Both the position numbers and the translations under genes were made by a program. The notes under the pieces are model-generated. The model made no database searches, was not told where the DNA came from, and saw only the letters and a program-made list of their open reading frames with translations. 64,000 bases of DNA from Bacteroidales bacterium. GTDB lineage: Bacteria; Bacteroidota; Bacteroidia; Bacteroidales; UBA932. Numbering within the stretch: position 1 is the stretch's first letter; each line of letters opens with the position of its first letter. This document shows, piece after piece, positions 1 through 9,214 of the stretch. The stretch lies in the NCBI GenBank assembly GCA_016290415.1, contig JAEETP010000001.1:1-64000 (forward strand). Reading direction: 5' to 3'.

Positions 1-1419
1 GCCAAGGCGCCCGCTCTGGCAGACGACAAAGACTACCAGGCTTTCCTGAAACTGAACGACTTCTGGCTGCTCCCCTACGCCGTATTCTGCTGCCTGAGAG
101 ACGAAAACAAGACGGTGGACTGGCGCAAATGGGGCAAAAACGCAAAGTACACCCGCAAGAAGGCCGATGCCTACGCCGCCGCCCATCCTGGCGAAGTAGC
201 ATTCTGGTGCTGGCTGCAATATCTTCTGGATGCCCAGCTGAAGGATGCCGTGGCCTATGCCCACAGCCACCGGGTGGCCATCAAGGGCGACCTTCCGATA
301 GGCGTGAGTCCCGTGAGCGCCGACGCCTGGACCAATCCCGACCTGTTCAACCTGGATATGCAGGCGGGCGCACCGCCGGATGCCTTCAGCGCCGACGGCC
401 AAAACTGGGGCTTTCCCACCTACAACTGGGATAAAATGGCCCAGGACGGCTTTGCCTGGTGGCGGGCCCGTCTGGAAAAGATGAGCGAATACTTTGACGC
501 TTACCGAATTGACCACATTCTGGGATTCTTCCGCATCTGGGAAATCCCCGCCAAGTATAAGAGCGGCCTTATGGGGCACTTTGCCCCCGCCCTGCCCTAC
601 AGCGCAGAAGAGCTGAAACAGAAGGGTTTTGATGTATCCACCGGCGCCTATGTGACTCCCGGCGAAAGCGAGACCGACGTGCTGTTTGTAGAGGATCCCC
701 GCAAGAAAAACTTCTGGCATCCACGCATCAGTGCCCAGTTCACCGCCTCCTACGACAAGTTGGAGCCCTGGCAGAAAGACAGCTTCAACGCTCTCTACAA
801 CGACTTTTTCTACCATCGCCACGAAGAGTTCTGGCGCGAGAGCGCTATGAAAAAACTCCCCAGCCTGATCCGCTCTACCGCTATGCTCAGTTGCGGCGAA
901 GATCTGGGTATGATACCCGGCTGCGTCGCCTCCGTGATGGAAGAGCTCAATATCCTGAGCCTGGAAATCCAGCGTATGCCCAAGGACCCGAAAGAGGATT
1001 TTGCCGACCCTGCCCGCTACCCTTACTATTGCGTCTGCGCCACCGGCACTCACGACACATCTCCCCTGAGGGCCTGGTGGGAAGAGGACCGCGCCCTCAC
1101 GCAGAAATATTTCAACACAATGATGCACTGCGAGGGCGACGCCCCCTATTTCTGCGAGAGCTGGGCGGCCGAGATGATTATCCGCGCCCACCTGTGCTCC
1201 CCCGCAATGCTGGCTATACTGCCGCTCCAGGACTGGTTGGCCACCGACGCCGAAATGCGTTACCAGGGCGACCCCGCAGACGAGCGCATCAACATCCCCG
1301 CCAACCCTCGTCACTACTGGCGCTGGCGTATGCACAAGACTGTGGAACAGTTAGTTGCAGACAAAACCCTCTGTGACCGCATTAAAACGATGATTTTTGA
1401 TGCGGCCCGCGGTGTTTAA
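1..1419 (+). CDS. malQ: 4-alpha-glucanotransferase (amylomaltase), 3' part
   Basis: Cytoplasmic GH77 enzyme that transfers glucan segments between maltooligosaccharides, the last step of the starch pathway encoded just downstream. The frame is open from base 1, so the 5' end lies outside the window; about 472 residues are visible. GH77 landmarks are present: the nucleophile region RIDHILGFFRIWEIP (bases about 508-552), the acid/base region GEDLGMIPG (about 895-921) and THDTSPLRAWWEED (about 1048-1089). Bacteroidota MalQ is often near 900 residues with N-terminal starch-binding domains, so roughly half the gene may be missing. It is followed by a 61-base gap with its own promoter for the transporter. 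Identification is firm; the domain content of the missing part is inferred. Confidence 0.95.
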   Translation, partial: AKAPALADDKDYQAFLKLNDFWLLPYAVFCCLRDENKTVDWRKWGKNAKYTRKKADAYAAAHPGEVAFWCWLQYLLDAQLKDAVAYAHSHRVAIKGDLPIGVSPVSADAWTNPDLFNLDMQAGAPPDAFSADGQNWGFPTYNWDKMAQDGFAWWRARLEKMSEYFDAYRIDHILGFFRIWEIPAKYKSGLMGHFAPALPYSAEELKQKGFDVSTGAYVTPGESETDVLFVEDPRKKNFWHPRISAQFTASYDKLEPWQKDSFNALYNDFFYHRHEEFWRESAMKKLPSLIRSTAMLSCGEDLGMIPGCVASVMEELNILSLEIQRMPKDPKEDFADPARYPYYCVCATGTHDTSPLRAWWEEDRALTQKYFNTMMHCEGDAPYFCESWAAEMIIRAHLCSPAMLAILPLQDWLATDAEMRYQGDPADERINIPANPRHYWRWRMHKTVEQLVADKTLCDRIKTMIFDAARGV

Positions 1420-1428
1420 GCCTCATTA

Positions 1429-1460
1429 TTTGGATATTACAAATATTTGATTTAGCTTTG
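1429..1460 (+). promoter_or_regulatory. Bacteroidota-type promoter for the starch operon
   Basis: TTTG at 1429-1432 and TAGCTTTG at 1453-1460, 20 bases apart, match the known Bacteroidota -33/-7 consensus (TTTG, 19-21 bases, TAnnTTTG). The predicted start of transcription is near 1466, about 15 bases before the ATG of the MFS gene. This implies that the transporter and sus genes can be transcribed separately from malQ. Confidence 0.7.
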
Positions 1461-1480
1461 TTAGCTTTTTTCGCCATAAA

Positions 1481-2818
1481 ATGAAAAATCGTAACTTAAG
1501 CAATAAGCAACTTTTCAATTTGAACTTCGGCTATTTCGGGGTTCAGATTGCATATGCACTGCAAAGCGCCAACATTTCGCGCATATTCGCCACCCTGGGC
1601 GCAGACCCGCATCAGCTGAGTTTCTTCTGGATTCTCCCGCCGCTGATGGGTATGATAGTCCAGCCGCTGATTGGCAAGTGGAGCGACCGCACCTGGTGCC
1701 GTATGGGCCGCCGTAAACCTTATCTGCTGGTGGGCGCCATCATAGCCGTGCTGGTTATGGCTTTCCTGCCCAACGCCGGCAGCCTACACTTCTCCACCAG
1801 GGTCTTCCTGGGCCTGAATATGGCTATGTGGTTCGGCCTGTTCTCCCTTATCTTCCTGGACACCAGCATCAATGTGGCAATGCAGCCCTTCAAGATGATG
1901 GTGGGCGACCTGGTCAACGAGCAGCAAAAGGCCAAGGCCTATTCCATCCAGAGTTTCTTGTGCAACGCCGGCAGCCTGGTGGGCTATCTGCTCCCCATAT
2001 TCCTGACCTGGATAGGCCTCGCCAACCAGGCACCGGAAGGTGTCGTGCCGCCCAGCGTAGTGATTTCGTTCTATGCCGGCGCCGTGATACTGATTCTGTG
2101 CGTGCTTTATACCTTCCTGAACGTGAAGGAGATGCCGCCGGCAGAGTATGCCGAATTCCACGGCATAGACACCGAGAAGACCGCCGGCAAGAAAGAGGGC
2201 CTGATTGCACTGCTGTTCAAGGCTCCCAAGGTATTCTGGACGGTGGGTCTGGTGCAGTTCTTCTGCTGGGCCGCCTTCCTGTATATGTGGACCTACACCA
2301 ACGGCACCCTGGCTTTTAACTGCTGGGGCGGCGCCACCGACACCGCATCGGCCGCCTACCAGGCCGCCGGCAACTGGGTCGGCGTGGTGTTCGCCGTGCA
2401 GGCCGTGGGCTCCATCCTCTGGGCGCTGATGCTCCCCCGCTTCAAGAATCTCAAGACGGCCTACATCGTGAGCCTTCTGATTGGCGCCGTGGGCTTTATT
2501 GCAGCGGCGTTTATCCACGACAAATATCTGGCCTGCGCCGCCTACTTCCTGATTGGCGCAGCCTGGGCAGCTATGCTGGCCCTGCCGTTCACCTTGCTGA
2601 CCAACGCCCTTGAGGGCAACCCTTATATGGGTTCTTACCTGGGCCTTTTCAACGGCACCATCTGCCTGCCGCAGATTGTGGCTGCCGCCACCGGAGGCCT
2701 GGTGCTCAAGGCAGTGGGCGGGGCGCAGAGCTCTATGCTGATTATGGCGGGTATCTACCTGATTCTGGGCGCCGCAGCAGTGCTGCTTGTCAAAGTGAAA
2801 TCTAATACCAACCAATAA
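1481..2818 (+). CDS. MFS sugar transporter (maltose/maltooligosaccharide type)
   Basis: Inner-membrane permease of 445 residues with about 12 hydrophobic segments. The N-terminus (SNKQLFNLNFGYFGVQIAYAL) and the first cytoplasmic loop GKWSDRTWCRMGRRKPYLL (about residues 66-84) are typical of the GPH/SLC45-like transporters found in Bacteroidota starch loci, where they import maltose or maltooligosaccharides produced in the periplasm. It lies between malQ and susC, 24 bases before susC, so it is probably the first gene of the sus transcript. The substrate is inferred from context and family; no transport residues specific for maltose can be named from sequence alone. Confidence 0.85.
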   Translation: MKNRNLSNKQLFNLNFGYFGVQIAYALQSANISRIFATLGADPHQLSFFWILPPLMGMIVQPLIGKWSDRTWCRMGRRKPYLLVGAIIAVLVMAFLPNAGSLHFSTRVFLGLNMAMWFGLFSLIFLDTSINVAMQPFKMMVGDLVNEQQKAKAYSIQSFLCNAGSLVGYLLPIFLTWIGLANQAPEGVVPPSVVISFYAGAVILILCVLYTFLNVKEMPPAEYAEFHGIDTEKTAGKKEGLIALLFKAPKVFWTVGLVQFFCWAAFLYMWTYTNGTLAFNCWGGATDTASAAYQAAGNWVGVVFAVQAVGSILWALMLPRFKNLKTAYIVSLLIGAVGFIAAAFIHDKYLACAAYFLIGAAWAAMLALPFTLLTNALEGNPYMGSYLGLFNGTICLPQIVAAATGGLVLKAVGGAQSSMLIMAGIYLILGAAAVLLVKVKSNTNQ

Positions 2819-2842
2819 TAAGTTTAAACCAACTATCATCTG

Positions 2843-5800
2843 ATGAAAAGATTTTTAACCGCAGTTGCTGCCATCCTTCTTGTAGGAGGATTGTTCAGCA
2901 CTTCTGCATCCGCCCAGGGCGGATACCAGGTTAAAGGAGTCGTGGTAGATGCCATCGGCCCGGTTTACGGCGCCACTGTTATGGAGAAAAACACCACCAA
3001 CGGTGTCTCCACAGGCATGGACGGCGACTTTGTCCTCAATGTCAGCGATGAGAATGCAGAGGTGGAAATCAGTTGCATCGGCTACTCCACCCAGACTTTC
3101 CCCGCAAACGCGGTTCCCGCAACCATCACTTTGGCAGAGGATAACGAATTCCTTGACGAGGTTGTCGTCATCGGATACGGCTCCCAAAAGAAGAAAGAGG
3201 TCACCGGTAGTGTCGCTTCCATTAAAAGCGAAGAATTTAACGCCGGCGTAAAAACAAACCCCATGGGTCTGCTCCAGGGCAAAGTGGCCGGCCTTAATGT
3301 CATCAAAACCACTTCCGACCCTACAAGCACCGGATATAACATCCAGATCCGAGGCTTCTCTACTCTTGACAAAGGAACCGGAACCAGCCCTCTGTTCATT
3401 GTGGACGGTGTTCCGGTAAGCAGCATCGATAATATCTCGCCCGACGAAATATCTTCGATGGACGTTCTCAAGGACGGTTCGGCTGCCGCCATCTACGGTA
3501 CTCGCGGTACCAACGGTGTGATTATCATTACCACCAAACGTGGTGATGCATTCTCCGACATAGCCACCACCCGTGTCGAGTATTCGGGCTACGCTTCGGC
3601 ATCTGTCCGCAATGCAAAGACCGGTATGGCCACAGCAGAAGAGTTCCGCAATCTGGCTACCCTGTCCGGTGGTTTGGCAACGCCGAACATCTACACGGGG
3701 CCCAATGGCGAAACCTACAACACCGACTGGCTCTCAGAAGTTTGCCGCCCTGCCGCCATTGCCCACAACCACAACCTCGCCATCGTAGGTTCTTCGGGCA
3801 AGTTCAACTACCGCGCATCCATCAATTACAAGAATGCAGAAGGTATTGCAAAAACCACCAACCGCAATGAATTGATGGCAAAACTCGCTGCCGGACAGAA
3901 AGCTCTTGACGGCTGGCTCGACCTGCAGTATGACCTGAGCTACATGCGCTATCGCAACGATTATTTCTGCGGCGATTTTAAAAATGCCGCCCTGCTGAAC
4001 CCCACATACCCCGTATATGACGAGTCCACTGCCAACGGTTATTTCTGGCGTTCAGAAGAAACCGGATTCGTCAATCCTGTAGAGAACATGAACCAGAAGG
4101 AGTCTTATGCAACCGGCAACTATTTCCGCGGCAGCATAAAGGCCACAGTCAATATCAAGCCTGTCACCGGCCTCAAGGTCAGCGGTTTTGCCGCAATAGA
4201 AGAGGGTGATAACAATGGCTACTGGTATAACGGTGTCGTCAACACCGATGCTTCCGGCAGCGAAAAGGCCGGCCGCAGCGGCAGCACCTCCCTCAACAAA
4301 TTGTTTGAGTTGACTGCCGACTGGACCCGCAACTTCAACGGCCACAACATCGCTTTGGTTGCAGGCGTGTCATACCAGAATTTCTTCTACGATTCCGACA
4401 ACATGGCCAACAAGGGTTTCGCAGCTCCGGCCGTTATGAAGTATTTCAAGATGGGCGATGGCGATGCCAGCAAGAAATATATGGAGATGGGGTCCGACAG
4501 AAATTCCCACACTCTGATTGCCCAGTTCGCCCGAGCCAACTACAATTATAAAGAGAAATACCTGCTTTCTGCATCGCTCCGTCGCGAGGGTTCTTCCCGA
4601 TTCGGCATCAACCACAAGTGGGGCTTGTTCCCCGCAGTGAGTGCCGGTTGGCGCATCAGCGGCGAGGACTTCATGAAAAAGGCCTCCTGGGTAGACGATC
4701 TGAAGCTGCGTGCCGGTTTTGGTGTCACAGGTAACGACCTGGGCAGCGACCTGCGCAGTGTAGAGCTCCTGTCCAACGGCGGAACTTTCTGGTACAACGG
4801 CGCATATGTATACACTTATACCGTAAGCCAGAACGTCAACCCCGACATCCGTTGGGAAAAGAAATATGAGTATAATGTCGGTGTCGACTTCTCCCTGTTC
4901 AAGGAGCGCCTCTACGGTAGTTTGGATTTTTACTATCGACACACCACCGACCTTCTTTGGGACTACGAAGTTCCGACGCCGCCTTATCAGTACACAACCC
5001 TGCTGGCCAATGCCGGCAAGATGGACAGCTACGGCGCCGAACTCTCTCTCAGTTATGTGGCAATAAAGAGGGGTGACTTCCAGTGGACCACAACCCCGAC
5101 CCTGTCGTTCAACCGCAACAAAATCACCTCGTTGTCCGACCCCAGTCTGGGCTTCAACTATACTGAAACCACTTCCGGCGGTGTGGGTGAGAACGGTATC
5201 ATGAACACCAACACCCAGATTCTTGTCGAAGGCGAAGCCGTGGGCAGCTTCTATGGCTATAAGTTCTTCGGTATCAACCCGAGCACCGGCATGTGGACAT
5301 ATCTGATGCCCGACCAGGGAGACGGCCAGAACCGTTATTGCGACGAAAGTACCGCAGTAGAAGGAGACCGTCAGGTAATCGGCAGCGCCCAGCCCATATT
5401 CACCTATGGCTGGAACAACACGATCCGTTACAAGAATTGGGATTTCACCATGTTTCTGCGTGGTGTCGTGGGTAACAAAATACTTAATGTAACCCGCTGG
5501 GCATACGGTCCCATGAGCGCCAACAACAAGAACGTCTTTATGAAGGATGTCGCCGGTGCCTCCACCACCCTGACACAGAAGGCACAGTTCTCCGACTTCT
5601 ATCTGGAAGACGGCACTTACATGAAGCTGGACAATCTTACAATAGGATATACCTTCCCTATTAAGGACAACCGCTTTATCCAGTCAGCACGTGCTTATGT
5701 AACCGGCCAGAACCTGTATACCCTGACATCCTACAGCGGACAGGATCCTGAAGTCAACACCACCTCCGTATGGGACGGCGGCATAGACTACTGCTCTTTC

Positions 5801-5851
5801 TATCCTCCGGTTGCAACCATACTTTTCGGTGTCAACTTGAGCCTGTTCTAA
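2843..5851 (+). CDS. susC: SusC-like TonB-dependent outer-membrane transporter (starch locus)
   Basis: Imports starch oligosaccharides across the outer membrane using TonB energy. 1002 residues: a signal peptide ending at ASA (about residue 24), a carboxypeptidase-D-like N-terminal domain (about 28-105), the SusC/RagA signature DEVVVIGYG (105-113), a plug domain to about 235 (with GTRGTNGVIIITTKRG), and a beta-barrel to the C-terminal Phe. susD follows 19 bases later, forming the usual SusCD lid-and-barrel complex. Unlike its neighbours it contains many CATG tetramers (about 11 by eye), suggesting a different recent history. The starch assignment rests on the flanking SusE-like, SusG-like and MalQ genes. 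Confidence 0.93.
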   Translation: MKRFLTAVAAILLVGGLFSTSASAQGGYQVKGVVVDAIGPVYGATVMEKNTTNGVSTGMDGDFVLNVSDENAEVEISCIGYSTQTFPANAVPATITLAEDNEFLDEVVVIGYGSQKKKEVTGSVASIKSEEFNAGVKTNPMGLLQGKVAGLNVIKTTSDPTSTGYNIQIRGFSTLDKGTGTSPLFIVDGVPVSSIDNISPDEISSMDVLKDGSAAAIYGTRGTNGVIIITTKRGDAFSDIATTRVEYSGYASASVRNAKTGMATAEEFRNLATLSGGLATPNIYTGPNGETYNTDWLSEVCRPAAIAHNHNLAIVGSSGKFNYRASINYKNAEGIAKTTNRNELMAKLAAGQKALDGWLDLQYDLSYMRYRNDYFCGDFKNAALLNPTYPVYDESTANGYFWRSEETGFVNPVENMNQKESYATGNYFRGSIKATVNIKPVTGLKVSGFAAIEEGDNNGYWYNGVVNTDASGSEKAGRSGSTSLNKLFELTADWTRNFNGHNIALVAGVSYQNFFYDSDNMANKGFAAPAVMKYFKMGDGDASKKYMEMGSDRNSHTLIAQFARANYNYKEKYLLSASLRREGSSRFGINHKWGLFPAVSAGWRISGEDFMKKASWVDDLKLRAGFGVTGNDLGSDLRSVELLSNGGTFWYNGAYVYTYTVSQNVNPDIRWEKKYEYNVGVDFSLFKERLYGSLDFYYRHTTDLLWDYEVPTPPYQYTTLLANAGKMDSYGAELSLSYVAIKRGDFQWTTTPTLSFNRNKITSLSDPSLGFNYTETTSGGVGENGIMNTNTQILVEGEAVGSFYGYKFFGINPSTGMWTYLMPDQGDGQNRYCDESTAVEGDRQVIGSAQPIFTYGWNNTIRYKNWDFTMFLRGVVGNKILNVTRWAYGPMSANNKNVFMKDVAGASTTLTQKAQFSDFYLEDGTYMKLDNLTIGYTFPIKDNRFIQSARAYVTGQNLYTLTSYSGQDPEVNTTSVWDGGIDYCSFYPPVATILFGVNLSLF

Positions 5852-5870
5852 TCTTTAAATCGGAGAAATC

Positions 5871-7598
5871 ATGAAAAAGATACTTATTTCGATTGTAACC
5901 GTACTGGCACTCTCGCTGATAACCTCATGCGACAAGATGCTGGAAGAGATAAACTATGGCAACCCCACCACGGCAGACCTGATGACCAACGAAGCCAACG
6001 TACCCCTGCTCGTAGGACAGTGCTATGCAGAGGTGAAGTGGCTGCACGACCACTGGGGATACTGGGGCGTCGTCACGCTCACGGCAGACGAAGGTCTCTG
6101 CCCTACCCGCATGCCCGACAAGGACTGGGCCGACGGCGGTTATTGGCGTAACCTCAACACCCACAACTGGAACGAAATGGGCGGAGCTTTCCGCAACATC
6201 TGGAACACCACCATTGCCGGTGCTGTACTTTGCAACAAACTGCTCAAGACTCTTGACGATTACAAATCGTCGATGTCAGAGCAGGTCTATGCCCAGTATA
6301 CCGGTGAATTGGAAGTGATGCGCAGCTATTACTACTACATGCTGTTCGACTGCTTTGGACGCATCCCTTATCTCGAGGAGTTCGTTGACAAGGCCAGCGA
6401 CCCGCTGATGGAGCCGTATGACGTTTGGTCCCACCTCGTAAACTGCCTCGAAAAGAACGCGCCGAACCTCCCTGCCGTTACAGATGACGCCAGCCGCGCA
6501 CTCAACTACGGCCGCGCCACCCAGGGTCTCGCTTATGCCTTGCTGGCCCGCCTGTACCTGAATGCAGAATCATTTGACTGCACTCCGGCCAATATCAAGC
6601 TCAGCAATCCTTATTCGACCCCCATCAATTCCGCCGCAGATTTCTACACCAACTGCGTACGCTGCTGTGACGCTATTATCAATGCGGGCTCCTACTCCAT
6701 CGAACCCGATTACTTCACCAATTTCAAAATCGACAATTCTTCTTCAAAGGAGAACATCTTTGTGATTGTAGAGAATGGCGAAGCCAACATCGATGAGCGC
6801 AGTGGCGGCGACGGTATGATGCTCAACAAGCTTCGTATCGCACTGCTCACTCTTAACTACAATCATCAAAAGACCTACAAGATGCTGGAAACCCCCTGGA
6901 ACGGGTTCTGTGCTCGACCGTCCTTTATCGACCGTTTTGCCGCCACCGATGTCCGCGGCCCCGGCAACGAAGGACAGGGTACCAACGACACCAAGCAGTG
7001 GGGCTGGTTCCTGGGGCCTATCTATGATGCTTCCGGCAATCTTTGCAAGGATAAGGACGAGGAAGAATCCGATGCTATTATTGTTAAGGATGTAACCTCT
7101 CTGACAGAAGCCTCCGACCTCGAAGGCGCCCGCAACATCAAATATGAGATAGACAAGGCTGGAAAGTATAAATACAGCGAGAATGACTTTGTGCTTTTCC
7201 GCTATGCAGATGTTCTCTGGATGAAAGAAGAGGCTATTCTCCGTGGCGGGGCAGGTGCTTCCGGATGGGGTTCTGCCGATTTCCAGACACTCCGTAAACG
7301 TGCCTTTGCATATGATGCCGATGGCGCTGCGGCCTACTCGGCAGCATATCCTGACGTATTGACACTCGATGGCATACTTGACGAGCGTGGCCGCGAATTT
7401 GCATGGGAGAACATGCGTCGCCGCGACCTTATCCGTTTCGGCAAGTTCAACAAAGCAGATTATGTCCAGTTCATTACTGCCACAGACGATTACCGCAAAT
7501 GGTTCCCGATTCCTTACAAGGTGTTGGAGAAATCTGTTCGTGACGAGAACGGCAATCCTGTATGGACTCAGAACCCCGGTTATCCGACAAGTTTCTAA
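5871..7598 (+). CDS. susD: SusD-like starch-binding outer-membrane lipoprotein
   Basis: Surface glycan-binding partner of the SusC barrel. 575 residues, lipoprotein signal with lipobox LITSC (Cys20). SusD/RagB features include the helical TPR-like core (about residues 90-240) and the C-terminal family motif DERGREFAWENMRRRDLIRFGKF-like stretch (about 505-527). It starts 19 bases after susC and is followed by the SusE/F-like gene after 51 bases. Like susC it carries several CATG sites (about six), unlike most genes in the window. The role in starch binding is inferred from the locus; the family assignment is firm. Confidence 0.93.
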   Translation: MKKILISIVTVLALSLITSCDKMLEEINYGNPTTADLMTNEANVPLLVGQCYAEVKWLHDHWGYWGVVTLTADEGLCPTRMPDKDWADGGYWRNLNTHNWNEMGGAFRNIWNTTIAGAVLCNKLLKTLDDYKSSMSEQVYAQYTGELEVMRSYYYYMLFDCFGRIPYLEEFVDKASDPLMEPYDVWSHLVNCLEKNAPNLPAVTDDASRALNYGRATQGLAYALLARLYLNAESFDCTPANIKLSNPYSTPINSAADFYTNCVRCCDAIINAGSYSIEPDYFTNFKIDNSSSKENIFVIVENGEANIDERSGGDGMMLNKLRIALLTLNYNHQKTYKMLETPWNGFCARPSFIDRFAATDVRGPGNEGQGTNDTKQWGWFLGPIYDASGNLCKDKDEEESDAIIVKDVTSLTEASDLEGARNIKYEIDKAGKYKYSENDFVLFRYADVLWMKEEAILRGGAGASGWGSADFQTLRKRAFAYDADGAAAYSAAYPDVLTLDGILDERGREFAWENMRRRDLIRFGKFNKADYVQFITATDDYRKWFPIPYKVLEKSVRDENGNPVWTQNPGYPTSF

Positions 7599-7649
7599 AG
7601 ACAATAACAATATAATATTTATCAACCAATCAACATTTTAACAATCATT

Positions 7650-9143
7650 ATGAAGAAAGTATTATTACTTGCTCTTGCCATTGTTTCTCTCTTTGCAGTA
7701 TCCTGCAACAAGAATAATGGTGACATTGACTGGGACAAAGTGACCGTCAATGGTTTCTATGTAGCGGGCCCCGCTACCGGTTCCGATGAAATCAAGCCCG
7801 AATGCGTTATGGTTGCCGGCGTCAACGAAGCAGTTGAAGGCAAACCCGTTCGCGACGGTATGTTCGAGAAGTACATCGTACTCGAAGCTGACAAAGAGTT
7901 CTACCTGCTTTACAACGACGGAGGCAATAAGAGCCGCTATGGTGCCAATCTGGCCGAGTTCGTTACTCCTGAGGAAGAAGCTTATGGCGATAACCCCGCT
8001 TCTGTACTGAAAGGCGCTATGGTAAAGGGGGACAAAGCTCCCGCAATGAAAGTTTCCAAGACCGGTCTTTATCACATCGTACTCGATATCAACAAAACCG
8101 GCGATCTCGATGCAGCCGGCGGTGCTCAGATCCTCCTGCTCGACGCAAGCGATTTTGGTGTTCGCGGCGGCATGAACGGCTGGGGCTTCACCTCTTCTGA
8201 TCCCAAACCGACCTTCTCAAACGACGGTACTACTTTCACCTTCAAGGATCAGGAACTTGCTAAGAACGGCGAGTTCAAGTTCTCTACCGGTAACTACTGG
8301 AAAGTCACTCTTGACGACGCCGGCAAGGTTAAAGCAGAAGTTTCTCTCGGTGAGACCGGTTCCGGACTGGGTCTGGCCAATCGTGAGGGCAGGGGCGACA
8401 ACAACATCGTTGTTGACAAGGGTGGCAAATATGACATCACCCTCACCTTCAAACTCGCTCAAGGCGGTTTTGACAAGAACTTCACCTACACCGTTACCCT
8501 CACCGAAGAATCCAAAGCACCCGAGACAATGTATATGAACGGTGCACAGTGGGGTGGCGATAGCTGGGACTGGAACGCAGAGACTATCGTTGAGCTCGTT
8601 CCCGTTTGGGGCGCACCCGGCTACTTCTGGTGCACCCGCTGGTTCGATGCATCCAAGGGCTTCAAATTCTGCTCCCAGAAGGCATGGAACGGCGACTTCA
8701 CCGGTGATGGCACAAAGGGTTACACCGTTAACGACGGCAACTGCTGGGTTGCAGAGAATGGTTTCTACACTGTATTGGTTAACGGTAACGAAAATACGGT
8801 TGAAATTACCCCCGCTGTTGTTTGCGGTATGGGTGGCACCGTATTCACCGGTGGCTGGGACTTCAACGATGCCGAGCAGTTTGTAGCACAAGGCGACAAA
8901 ATGGTCATCACAACATCCGGTGCCGGCGAACTCCGTATCGGTTCCAAGGTTATGCCTTCAGCTCCCATCGAGGGTGTAACAGGCGACTTTGGCTGGATTG
9001 ACTGGTGGAAGACAGAGTTCATTTTCTACGAAGACGGCAAGATTGCCTACCGCGGTGCAGGTGGAGACCAGGCTCGCGTACAGATCGAAGCCGGCAAGAA
9101 GATTACTCTCGACTTCAACGCAGGTACTGCAACTGTAGAATAA
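7650..9143 (+). CDS. SusE/SusF-like starch-binding outer-membrane lipoprotein
   Basis: Accessory surface starch-binding lipoprotein of 497 residues. The lipoprotein signal ends at AVSC (Cys19). An N-terminal domain with FYVAGPATG (about residue 36) is followed by repeated beta-sandwich carbohydrate-binding-like modules rich in Trp and Gly, for example GWGFTSSDPKPTFSNDG (about 177) and MYMNGAQWGGDSWDWN (about 294). The position between susD and a susG-like gene matches the sus locus of Bacteroides, where SusE and SusF bind but do not cut starch. Only one such gene is present here, so it may do the work of both. The SusE versus SusF choice cannot be made by eye. Confidence 0.85.
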   Translation: MKKVLLLALAIVSLFAVSCNKNNGDIDWDKVTVNGFYVAGPATGSDEIKPECVMVAGVNEAVEGKPVRDGMFEKYIVLEADKEFYLLYNDGGNKSRYGANLAEFVTPEEEAYGDNPASVLKGAMVKGDKAPAMKVSKTGLYHIVLDINKTGDLDAAGGAQILLLDASDFGVRGGMNGWGFTSSDPKPTFSNDGTTFTFKDQELAKNGEFKFSTGNYWKVTLDDAGKVKAEVSLGETGSGLGLANREGRGDNNIVVDKGGKYDITLTFKLAQGGFDKNFTYTVTLTEESKAPETMYMNGAQWGGDSWDWNAETIVELVPVWGAPGYFWCTRWFDASKGFKFCSQKAWNGDFTGDGTKGYTVNDGNCWVAENGFYTVLVNGNENTVEITPAVVCGMGGTVFTGGWDFNDAEQFVAQGDKMVITTSGAGELRIGSKVMPSAPIEGVTGDFGWIDWWKTEFIFYEDGKIAYRGAGGDQARVQIEAGKKITLDFNAGTATVE

Positions 9144-9163
9144 TCTGTTCTTACACATTTTTT

Positions 9164-9196
9164 GGCCTGCAAGCCCCTGATACGGACTTGCAGGTC
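9164..9196 (+). promoter_or_regulatory. Stem-loop between the SusE-like and SusG-like genes
   Basis: CCTGCAAG (9166-9173) and CTTGCAGG (9187-9194) form a perfect 8-bp stem with a 13-base loop, extendable by GG/TCC wobble or bulge pairs. No T-run follows, so it is not a simple terminator. It could set the ratio of upstream to downstream message by blocking exonucleases or pausing polymerase. The structure is seen; the role is inferred. Confidence 0.5.
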
Positions 9197-9214
9197 CCAT
9201 TTAAAAACAGCCCT

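Noticed and set aside
9005..9214. Upstream extension of the SusG-like frame into the SusE-like gene
   Set aside because: It overlaps the previous gene and would bury a clean lipoprotein signal that begins at ATG 9215.
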